Below, piece after piece: positions 1-11,800 of a DNA stretch of 64,000 nt (positions are counted from its first letter, which is position 1; each line of letters starts with the position of its first letter). This DNA comes from Margaritifera margaritifera (taxonomy: Eukaryota; Mollusca; Bivalvia; Unionida; Margaritiferidae). Location: the NCBI GenBank assembly GCA_029931535.1, contig JAQPZY010001190.1, positions 186,001 to 250,000 of the forward strand. Direction: 5' to 3'. The notes beneath the pieces are model-generated. The model did no database searches. It saw only the letters and a list, made by a program, of their open reading frames with translations, and was not told the DNA's origin. A program made the position numbers and the translations under genes.

Positions 1-1316
1 TGGAGTTTGAATCAGGGCAAGTGATTTTTTTCTTTTTTCTTTAAAAGTCCTTGCCCTGGGCCTGTGTCTGACATAGTTTTTTCCAGCACTGACAGAAGTG
101 ATTGATTAATATGTGTGTTGTAGCAACCTAAATGGAAGTGATCAGTTTTGAAAAACACCGAAACTTTGTAGTTTGATATTACTCTGTGAACATTTATAGG
201 CTGATTGCTAGTTAAAGTAAACAAGTTTATTTAATATTTCAACCAGTAAAAGTTGGAAGAAAGGACTTGCATGTCAATATGTTTTGCCTGATTTTGACAA
301 TAACCTGTTTTCATGGTTACTTTTTTGTTTTACAATAGCAGAGTCGTACAGCAATTTTACTGAATCAAACTAACAACAATTTAAATATTTTCATAAAGTT
401 TTATGAGTATTTCCTTTTTCTTAATATTATTTGAGCTTCAAACATTTGGTAAAATGTCTGTATTGAGCAACTGTTGTGAACATTCTAAATTTTGACTACA
501 CTCACTTCCTATTTTCCCACGACTTTGCCCTAGTCAGGCAGGGGAGAGTAGTCACTTAACCCCAACATTTTAGTCCAGCGTGGATCCAGTTTAAATTCTC
601 TGATGATGACATCCTTTGCTTGTATTTATTAGTAAGATGACTGATTGCAGATATTTGCCTGGCTATCCCCTGAACATGAAATGGTTGTTCCTAATGCGTT
701 CTCGTTCAATCCTGTTTCAGTTGATTGCTCATTAACCTTTCATGCTCAAAAGTACAAACTTGGATGTTTGTATAAGTCAGACTTAAGTTAAAAACGAGAG
801 AAAACAATTCAGCTGTGTACATGTAGTTTTTTTAAAAAATTCAGAATAATAATAATAAGTATAATTAAAACGATAGAACAGTATTGTATATTTCCAAACT
901 TCTATATTGCAGTATAAAAGTAATAACAGTAACTTATGGAAAAAAAGCCAGTACAAATTAAATTTTTCGCAAGTTGATTTCTTTTCTCCACTTGCAAAAA
1001 ATGCAAGTACCGGTAGTAAAAAACATTAAATTCAAGCCATGAATATTAACAGTTTTTATTTTCTAGCTTAAAAAAGAAGGGCTTGACAAAAGGGGGTCTT
1101 TTGTTTTTCAGTTCATTTGATATTTATATTTTAATAATGTATGTTTATACTAATTAAGAAACTTTGTTTGCATACAGATGTGTAACAATGAGATTATTTA
1201 AAATTTAACTATGCAAGAGATTTAAAAGTCATAGCATATATAGACATTTTATCACAATTTCATGAAAATATTTAAACTTAAGTTTACATACTACTGATAT
1301 GGTTATGTCTTATGCT
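1..1316. other. AT-rich sequence upstream of first visible MOCS1 exon
   Basis: This is either MOCS1 intron 1 or upstream flank. No frame matches the MOCS1 presequence region or any other family I know, and I see no convincing promoter or CpG-rich stretch. Confidence 0.4.
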
Positions 1317-1600
1317 TATTTTCAGGTTCAAATTAAATAAGATTTTATACCCAAATCCACATGAAAATAGGGTCCTTATTTCCAATATGCTGCATCCTTC
1401 TCAGAATTCTTTATTTTCAGGTTCAGATTAAAGATTTTATACCAAAATTCATGAGGAACAAGGGTCCTTATTTCCAGGATTCTGCAACCTTCTCAAATTT
1501 TTTATTTTCATGTTCAGATTAAAGATTTTACACCAAAATTCATGAGGAAAAAGGGTCCTTATTTCCAGGATTCTGCAACCTTCTCTGAATTCTTGACAGA
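1317..1600 (+). repeat. Threefold tandem duplication of an acceptor and exon 5' end
   Basis: Three copies of a 91-95 bp unit begin with tattttca at 1317, 1412 and 1503. Each holds a T-rich acceptor followed by the start of the first visible MOCS1 exon; only the third continues into the conserved coding sequence. Copies 2 and 3 are closest. The unit lengths shift frame, so the copies cannot be read as one longer exon. Confidence 0.85.
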
Positions 1601-1662
1601 TACATTTGGAAGGCAACATACATATCTGAGGATTTCTCTGACAGAAAAATGTAATTTGAGAT
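1518..1662 (+). CDS. MOCS1: MOCS1 exon (first visible): start of radical-SAM domain
   Basis: The open frame carries the family signature [16 protein letters not shown] followed by LTEKCNLRC, the first two cysteines of the CxxxCxxC radical-SAM cluster. The second Cys codon is split by the intron: exon 3' base T, then GT from the next exon. The donor is gtaagt at 1663. The proposed acceptor is the AG at 1516-1517 after a T-rich tract, giving phase 0. The frame contains ATG at 1542, which could serve as a start in a short isoform, but vertebrate homologues have a presequence exon upstream, so I read this as an internal exon. The acceptor and the first ~80 bp of the exon belong to a threefold tandem duplication beginning near 1317. 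Confidence 0.85.
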
Positions 1663-2815
1663 GTAAGTCAGATGTCAGCTTTTATTCTGAGCTTTTTCTT
1701 TTTTCTTTTTTTGTTGGAAAATTTAAGCAATGATACCGTATATACTTGCATATAACTCGGGTCCAAATGCAAACAACATAGACCCTGATCTGCCATTGCA
1801 TAATGGGCCGGCAGATCAGGGTCTATGTTGTTTGTTCTACTGATTAGTCCTTACAAACTTAATAGACCCAGATCTGCTGGTGCATTATGTCGATCTGGGT
1901 CTATGCTGTTAGCAGTTGGCAGCAGATTATATGCGAGTATATACGGTAATTTGAGCCTCTCTTGCACAAAACTGAATGCCAGTGCATTATGTGATGGCTG
2001 ATCGGGATCTATGTTGTTTGAAGTTGGACTTATAAGTGATTATATAGGATAGTTGTAAGATACTGCAGCATACTGTACATGAAATAATTGTTATATGAAA
2101 TCTATTTGATTTTTTAGAAATGGAAGCTCACTTATGATAGGCCCCATTGTCATGAAAAGCCTTGAGCACAAAATCATTACTCATTAAAAACAAAAAAAAA
2201 AATTGATTTTCTCTTATTAAAAAAAATCAAGAAGAGTCTAATATTGTTTGCTATACATATAATTTGCACAGTTTCTCAAATGTTAAAAGTGTGCACATAA
2301 GATTTTTTATTTTGGAGTCTTGTGTCTGATTTTAGAATTTGTGTTCCATTTTATTACCATGGCTCTGTACTGTATTTCTGTTTTGTAGGTCAGTATTGTA
2401 TGCCAGAAGAAGGAGTTGACCTGACCCCTAAGGACAAGCTGCTTACCACTGAGGAAATCCTGAAACTGTCTACAGTTTTTGTTAAAGAGGGTATCACAAA
2501 GATACGCCTAACTGGTGGTGAACCACTTGTGAGGAAGGATATAGTTGAGATTGTAGGTAAGCATAGGTTACAAAGGATGCCTAGGCACATTAAAAAAAAA
2601 AAACATGTTAAATTTGGTGCACATCCATCTCATTATTATTTCACTTTGCAGAAAATAAGTAGGGATTATGTTGTCCATCCATCCATTTGTCTGTTAGCAA
2701 TGTGGTGTAACTTCTCCTACACTGTTGAAAATACAGACTTGAAACTTTGTCATCTGATTGGAGGTTATCTGTTCATGTGCACACTTTTTCAAATTTTGAT
2801 TGGAGGCCTGTGAAT

Positions 2816-2855
<40 letters not shown>

Positions 2856-5800
2856 AAGAATATTTTTGTTAAATCTCAATTTTTAAAATATTGTAGAAGA
2901 AGATCTGAAAGTTGGTGCATCATTATCCAGGTCAGTGCTATTAAATACTTTACATCCTTTGGAGTGAGAATGCTGACCCTGAGTCGTAACTTGAAAACTG
3001 TTGAAATCCCCACCCTATTGCCATAATAATATAAGTTTGAAGGACATGACAAGACAAAACCAGACATACATCCAATTCAGACTTTGATTCATGGCCCTTG
3101 GGTAGGGGACATGCCGCCAGGCCATAACTTGGAAATTTATGAGATCCCCACCCTATAACCACAGATTCCTCAGGATCATAACTTGGAAGCTGTTGAGGTC
3201 CTCACCCTATTACCATTCATAGGTTTGAAGGACACAAATCAAACATACATTCATTACAGACCCTGGGATAGGGGATTTGCCCCTGCATCATAACTTGGAA
3301 ACTGTTAAGATCCCCACCTTATAAACATATATACATTTAACCCTTGAGTGAAGCTTCCTTCAAGAACCTTACCCTTTAGACTTTTTCCTGCTTTCCTTAG
3401 CAGCACGAGACAGAGTGGGCTTCATGCCTTGTCAGTGGAAAAGGGTTGTTTACTGTTCAATGATAATTATGATTCGGTTTGTCTTCTTTGCCATCCTGGG
3501 TTTCTGGCTAAGATTCAGCTATGTTCAGTAGGTCCATTTCCTATTGAGATTCCCAGTATCAGTTGTGTGTGTGCTGGGGACGATCAAGATATGCTTCTTT
3601 GCCCAGTTAGGGCCTTAAGGTTTTATTTGGCTTCTTCTAAAGGGAGAAGGAAGAATCAGAAGTGTGTTTTCAGGTGGATTGTCCTCACTGTCGATAGAAC
3701 TTATCAGTCCCTCACTGGAAGGGACCTTTCTTTCGTGAGAATTAAAGCCCATGAAGTTAGGACTATTACTACATCTTGGGCCTATTTGAATCACTATTTT
3801 AATGTTATGAGAGCCACCTTCTGGCAGTCTAACACTACCTTCTCCTCCTTTTACCTTCATCTGAGTGAAGGCATTTTTCATTGGGCCCTATAGTGATGGC
3901 ACAACACATGACCCTACCTTCTACTAGCTTACAGTAGTGAATGCTCCTACCATCAGGGTAAGTACAATAGTTTTCTATACCAGATTTGTTGAGGCCATCA
4001 GCCTCCCTCCTAACTGATAAATTCAGCAATGCAATAGTATGAGGTATTGTATTACTGCCATTAAAACGCAGTTTTTTTGGGATGGGTGGGGGTAAAACTA
4101 ATTTTAATTATGTAATACTTACCTGCTACTATTGCAAAGATTCCCTCCTCCCATCCTGATCTGATGTCCTGTAATCTAAGTCCAAGTAAATTAAAAAGAG
4201 GATGGTATTCCATATGTTGGCTGTGATTAAGGAGTCAGACTGGGATCCTGTTATTTTAAATTCTGGCCCTCCAATACTAATTGGAAGAAGGAATAATTAG
4301 CTTAGACTGGGTACTATTAGTCCTGGAAATGGAAAACAATTCAGTAGTAGCTGGTAAGTATTACATAATTAAAATTAGCTTTACTCTCCCAAAAAACTAC
4401 ATTTGAAAGGAAATAGAAACTAAAACAATTTTGTTAATTAGGGCCCTGCATCAAGATATGGGGGCCTTATAGTAATCATCTTTATCACCCACCCATCTTT
4501 TCTTCTATTCACACATCTCATAAGCACCAAAGATGTGCAACTTTTATACATATTACACTTAGATGTGTCTTTTAAAGGTTTCATCTTTTTGGGTCCAGTT
4601 TTGACAGAGTTCTAACATGTACCTTTTTTCAAGTTAAATTCTCCACTTCAGTAGATCCTAGCAACCAGCATAGCTCCGGAACCATTAAACATATTCTGAT
4701 GCAATTTGATGCGTACATTGTCACATTGACGTAGATGTACTTCTGAGGGTTTTGTCTTGTCAACTCCATTTTGGCTAGAGGTATGGCCCTTGACAATTAA
4801 CTTAATAATTTCACATATGATGTTGCTTGTAACTGGCATAGCCCAAGAACCATTCAACACATTCTGATGCAATTTGGTATGAGCATTGTCTGATAGATCT
4901 AGATGTGCCTTTTATGGGTCTTGTTTTGTTAACTCCATTTTGGATAGAGTTGTGGCCCTTGACACTTACATTCGTTTCTTCACATATGATGTTGCTTGTA
5001 ACCGGCATAGCTCAAGAACCAATCAACATATTCTGATGCAGTTTGGTATGAATATTGTATCATAGAAATATGTATGCCTTTTTTATGGGTTAGGTTTATC
5101 TGCTCCATTTTGGATCTTGTCGTCACATGGAAACTTGGAATGTTGCTTGCGGTCAGCAAAGCTCATGATCCATTCAACATATTTGTATGGAATTTGAAAC
5201 ATTATCTCTTAGACCAAGATGTGCCTTTCAGTGGTTTTTTTCTTGTTTTGACAGAGTTATGGCCTTTGTCAGTCAACTTTATGTACATGGGATGTTTCTT
5301 GAGCAGTTAGCATAGTTCAAGAACTATTCGACATATTCTAATGCAATTTGATTGGAATATTGTTGCACAGACCTACATGTGACTTGTATGGGTTTTGTCT
5401 TGCATACTCCAATTTGGACAGAGTTATGTCCCTTGTTGATCAGTTACATATCTTTACATGAGATATTGTCTGTATTGATGAGTCCTTGAAGGAATTGTAT
5501 TTCAAGCATTCTACATCATCATTTAGAGTCATGGCCCCTGAATATCCATCTTTTTTAAACTTTGGTTTCCTAACACAATTTTCCTTTGTTTAAGACCATA
5601 ATGAGCAAATCGTAGTGAGATGGTCCCTTTGTGATGGACCCATTGCTAATATCATTAGTTTTCTTAGTCTTTGTTTATTTCCTGTTACTGTGCATGTATT
5701 TGTGCATAAATGAGTTATGTAGCCCATAAGCTGGTAAAAGCCATCTGTACAGTAGTCAAGCGAATTGGAAATACTACTTGTTCCTTGTCAAAAATACTTG

Positions 5801-8800
5801 AAATTGTCATATAAACAAGCCATATAACAGATCCTACCTTTCTGTTGTATTAAAGTGGTAGTTGGAAAAATGCAGCTAAGAAAAAGAGGATCAGACTGTA
5901 ATACAGGTACACTCATTTAGCTTTTCTTAATTTTCAGCTGGTTTGAGTGCTCTAAGAAGTCATGGTTTGAAAACAATAGCTATGACAACCAACGGTATTA
6001 CCTTGGCAAGAAAGTTACCTGAACTAAAAGATGCAGGCTTAAATGTACTAAATATTAGCCTGGACACCCTTATTCCTCCAAAGTTTGAATTCATCGCCCG
6101 ACGGAAAGGATGGGACAAAGTCATGCAGGGAATTGAGAAAGCATTAGAGCTGGGATACAACCCTGTGAAGGTATTGATTGCTTTTAAAGCTTACAAGGGC
6201 AGATATACCAATATTGTGACTGGGGAAATACTGAATCAATGGAAATGAATACCTCATAACTCTTGTCAGTCAGTGTCAAGTACCACATTTGTTGTCTGAC
6301 TATTTTTTCTGTGTACTTGATTATACAAAAAACAGAATCCCATGAGTTACAAAATTAATATTACTGGTAAAATTATTAGACTGAGAATAGCAAAAGTGAA
6401 GCAGTCAAATCAACCTCATACCATCATGTTTTTATCTCCTCTGTATTAGCAGATAGCAATACACAGGGTTCACTATTTCAACATCTGCAGCATCAGAGAT
6501 GTCATCAGTATTACTAAGATGTTGTGTTGACAGCTTTTGCATTTGGATTTATGCAACACTTGATATTGTGATTAAATTGGTTGCATTTGCAACTAAAAAT
6601 TAAGAATTAGTGAGTGAAAATTGTAAACTGGTTACCCTGTGGCAAACTTCAATATCCAGAATCGTAATACAGCAACTAGCAAATGACAACAAGCACACCT
6701 TCTAATAACAAGCATATACCACATTTTATGCTAAAACATTTGGCAGGCACTATGTAATTAACAGCATAATCCCATTTCGATTGTGAGACTGCCAGTTCCT
6801 AAATTAGGTCATCTTTACATGTGACTATTCTGGTTAGAGTCTGTATATGACGAATCTAATACCTGACCTATCCAGTTAACCTTGGCTAATGGTAGGAATA
6901 TGAAAAAATGCAGACATGGAGACAAATATGGAAAATATAGTGACTATAAAAATGACCAATGATGGAACTACCATAGATGCAGATATGGCTAAGGTTTGAT
7001 ATTATAAATTATCATCAAGAGAAAATGAAGGTTAAAGCCCTTTATCAGTGAATTTGAGGCCAGGAAATATGAAGAGAGAGGGATTAGAGAACTCCAAATA
7101 GTGAATTTTAATGGCTAGAATGAGGTTGAAGCAGATGATGACTGTTGATCGAGATGTTGACGGTTCTGTCAGACAGATCAAGGTATATTAGTACAAAAAT
7201 CCTTATGCTGTTTTTTTAATTATTCTTTGATTTCCCTTAACTAAACTTTGTCTGTTTGTCATGTTCTGCTATTAATTCCCCACTCAATTAATTTCTGCTC
7301 TCAGTGTCTAAGGCAACAAAATTATTTGGGCTTGGTGACTTAAAATTTGAAATAGCCACTAAAATTTTCATGTAGGTTGCCCTAGGGCTACTAAAGTTTG
7401 ATAGGAACTTGAAGTGCTGTTATATCCTGGATACTAATGTGTATGTTTTACTAAAACTTAATGGTCTCATTCCTCTATACGAGTTATTGAGATGTAAGTG
7501 GGTCAAATTGCTATACTTAACATGCTCTAGTTTCAAGATGTGCTGTTTTTTGGATCATGCAAGTGATGAGCTGTTAAAACGGCATCTACATTATGTTAAG
7601 CTGTCCAACTTGACAATTACACAACAGTTGGCTTCATGTTGGTCATAGAAAGATGAATGGAAAGATGAGAAAATGTAGAAATGAACAAATAAGGTTACAG
7701 TTGTGTAAGAGCAATTAAATTAAAAGAAGCATGATTTTAATAAAGCTGAAGATAAAGTTTATTCCAGTTTTTTGACCATCAAAACTAAACCAATCCAGCT
7801 TCCATGGCAGTAGCATGGACTAAGATTCCCCACTTATAGTTTTAAAACTCGAAATAGACTACTCAGCAACTGAAATACCATAGACCATTCCACAGACCTT
7901 TTAGATCACCAAACCTTAAGGTCAAATAAGTTTAAGGCATGGTCCTCTATTCATCATCTGTCTCCCATCCATCTGTCAACAATTGCTTGTTACCACTCTT
8001 GAAGCCATATGTATGATCCAATTTTGATCAAACTTGAAATGTGGGCTTATATCATCAAGCTCTAAGATGAGTTTGATAATGAATGAAGTCCACGCAAATC
8101 AATGAGGCAATTTTGAATCTGATTGGTTGAGCTTATTACCACTCTGAAGGCCATATTTCTTGTTTGTTTTTGATCAGATGTGGAACATAAGCTTATATCA
8201 AGATTTGGGGTGGGTGGTTGATGAAAATAATTGAAAAAAATGTGGGCACATGTGGCTTTACAGTACATTTCTCATTTTCATTGTATTATGACTTTGTAAT
8301 TTTAGTTGAATTGTGTTGTTATGAGAGGCACAAATGAAGAGGAGATCTGTGATTTTGTTCAGCTCACAAAGGACAAGGTAAGAATTTCTGTTTATATGAA
8401 AACCACTTGTTTTTGCTCAGAATTTATCAAAACATTTTATGAAATTATTTATTTTATGTTTATTATATTAATTTTCCAACAAACTTCAAACAACTGAACC
8501 TTGTTTATTAAAAAAATGTTTGGAATAACAGTTGAAGGGGAAGACAGTTCACATGTCCAGCTAGCCCAGACAATTGTAAATCATTGTTTGGCTTGTAAAC
8601 TTTAATAGCACTAGCCTAATAATTAAAAAAAAGATAATAACTTTAAGACCTGTCTTCCTTATGTATCATACATGGTAGGCTAGTAGGTCATTATTGGAAA
8701 TTGTTGCCCCTGCAGTAGTTCAGATAAATGAGTTTTAATTGTATAAAATTGTCCTTTAGGGTACATAGATGTGGTTTGGATAAACCGATAAATTAAATCT

Positions 8801-11800
8801 AGATTAATCAGGCCTGGAAATAAGAAAACTCTTGAGTTTGTGTTTGAGTTGTGATTTTATTTAAACCAATGACAAATGATGTTACTTTTGAAAGCTTGTT
8901 TCACATTGGCTGATAGTGGAAACTCTGTCTTAGACTCAAGCTCAGTTTTATGGTCTCCAGGATAGATCTCGATGAACAAGGTTCTACTGTACCACAAGCA
9001 TACATGTGACAGAACCAGGATTTCAAACCAGTAGATTTACACATTTTGGTCAGTAGATTGGCCTCTAAACCAGTAGATTTTTTTATTGGCATAAATTTTA
9101 CATTTCAAGGGGATGGAAAACAAAACAAGTGCTGATTTTTTTTGTATGCCATAATGTGTATTCTCTTCATACTATAATAAAACAGCAAGTTTGAACATGA
9201 ATCAGTTTCAGATTTTGATGGAAAATGTTACAATAATAATTAATTAATATGTGTCAGTATACGGTAAAATAATGAAAAAGGAAAAGTTGTTTATCTGATA
9301 GTTCACTGCAAAGATTTTTCTTTTATAAAATCCAATAGCATTTTTAGTTTCCTTCACAAGATCACTGTCTAGTGATCACTAATGACATTCATTGTGATTA
9401 TTAAGCTTCACACTTAACAGGCTGTCAATAGTTCTCTGGTCCAGATTTCCCCTTGAATCACTTTGTCTTTTGCGAAGAATGGAGAATGTCCTCTCTTTAT
9501 CAGGATTAGAATGTTGTAATGACAGGACAACCACGTTCAGCCTGCAAAGAAATTCTAACTTCAGTTTTCCTGTTGCTGATATTGTTAAGTTGCTGACTAC
9601 TCTCCAATACTCCTCGAAGCTATGTTCACCCCAAGGAGGAAGTTCCTGGCTTGGACATGGATATTCCTAAGCCTCATCCTCAAGAGCTTCTTTCTCTTCA
9701 TTGCTCAGATCCAAAAATCTGTTGGCAAGTTTCACCACTGTAAATAAAAAAAAAATAAAGATTGATTTAGACTTGAAATAAAAATGAAAAGAAATACATG
9801 ATTTATTTATGCTTTTATGAATAATTTATCCAAACTTTAAAATTAATTATCTTGTAATATAGTTTTAAGCGATATATTTTATCTAGGGCTTAAGCATAAT
9901 TTATGTGCATGAAAACTTCAGATAGTTTATGAAATACAAAAGATGCATACCTTTGAAACACACAATGCAAACTCAGGACCTATGCTACTCGCCTGCACAC
10001 ACTTAAACTCTGATATATCCAAGCATTGTTGAACTTGTAATATTTCTTAGCTGGTGGTTTTCTTAGAACTGGGAGAAAGTATGTTTCGGCATTTTGACAT
10101 GAATTGAACAAAAAACGCAAGAGCTGACCTCTTAAAACATCTTGAACAATACAATAACAAATAAACAAGACAAAAATCAAAATACTTACTCTAGTGTCTC
10201 TGCCGAAATCATTTTTTATAGTCAGTCTCTTCAATTTATCTCCCCTCCGCTAAGGGTTCGCCGATTTTCATCAAAGGCTCAGAAGACATCATGAACCACC
10301 TTTTATCCCTTTATTACTTATAACACCTCAAAAAACATCCCGCATTTGGCCTTAAACTCCACAAATTCCAACAATAAGGTAATCACTTAGCGGCTTGCTG
10401 TGTACACATGTCAGCTGTTCTTTAACAATTCGAATCCTATTGCTCTGCCATGCATCATCGCACCGGTCATTGTACTGGTTGAACATTTCCAGTCCCCAGT
10501 AGACTGGTTCTGGATGGTTTCTCTAATGTGTTTGGGTTTTTAAAAAAAAAAATTAAAATTTTCAAAAGCGGTAGATTGTAACTACTAAACGGTATGTGTG
10601 ATAGACGGCCTTTAAACCGGTATTTTGGGCCTACCGCCGGTAGAATCACATGCATGCACAAGCTTGTGAAAGCTATGATTATTGCATGATGCAGATTTTA
10701 TATGCCCACCATAAGGTAAACTAAAAGTTGTCTGCCCACATAGGTGGGATAAGACAAGTGCTTTCCCCTTAGATAGAGTGATTGGCGCCAAATAGCGTCC
10801 ATACTTCAGTTACTAATAACTTCTGCTTGTGCTTGGAAGCATGCTCTTGTAGAGACCTCGCAAATCTGTTATCATGCGGTACCTTTTCTCACACAAGGGA
10901 AGTATACACCAGAAATATTTCTATCAATTTCTCACTCTGTTCGATCTGAAACGAAGTTTCTAATATTATTAGAACCTAACTTCATTGTGTGTTACACATG
11001 TTAGCACCAATTTGGTTACTGGCCCTGGTCAGTAATATGTTCATTCAAATAATGTTTACTTGACCTATTATGTGAATTCTGTCACTGATTGTCAAAGAGT
11101 ACAGACCACAAAGGTAGTGCATGTAATTATTATAGGCATTTGTGTTGTCCATTAGCATCCACTTCGCAGTAAGTTTATGCAAAGCTTGACTGATTTCACT
11201 TGTATAGGCTATCGATTTGGTCTCTATTTACCGGTGTCAACACACTGGGCACAACTAAATACTTTCAGTCCAGGCTTTTTAAGCTGGTTGAGGATAACCA
11301 AGCTACGTGTCTGGAATGTGGGGGGGTGCAATTTAAGTCATACATGTGACAGATGCATACTTTGAACAGAGAATCAGTGGGTTACAGTCCCTTGACCAGA
11401 CAGGGCACATGGAATAAAGGGAAGGAGAAGAAACACACTTGCAGAAAGAAGAATGACATTCGTATTGCCACTGCCACCTAAGTGAACCAATTTCTTCTGG
11501 TGGAAACATTGACGGTGGAGAGTTTAGTGGTGCAAAAGCAAATAGATGGACCACTTCAACAGAGGCTTCACACACAGCTGCTGTTCTGCCGTCACCTTCT
11601 GGACCAGAACAGATCTTTTCATTGGTACCTTTAGGACCGAGTCCGACTAGGTACGGTGCCCCACATGGACCAACAATGACAATAGAGGCAGATTGACAGT
11701 GGTCACTAACACAGCCTCAACTGATGCAAAGAGGGACTGGTTATGGTGATCTAATATCTTCTAACCCATCCCGGCACCACGAACTTGGCACCAGAAGGAA

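Noticed and set aside
1542..1733. ATG at 1542 as the true MOCS1 start
   Set aside because: A good acceptor precedes it in the same frame and homologues have an upstream presequence exon. Kept only as a possible short-isoform start.
3348..3893. 181-codon ORF as a host gene
   Set aside because: Motifs identify it as a DIRS tyrosine-recombinase fragment.
9980..10234. 84-codon antisense ORF as transposase continuation
   Set aside because: No motif of hAT or any other family recognised in it.
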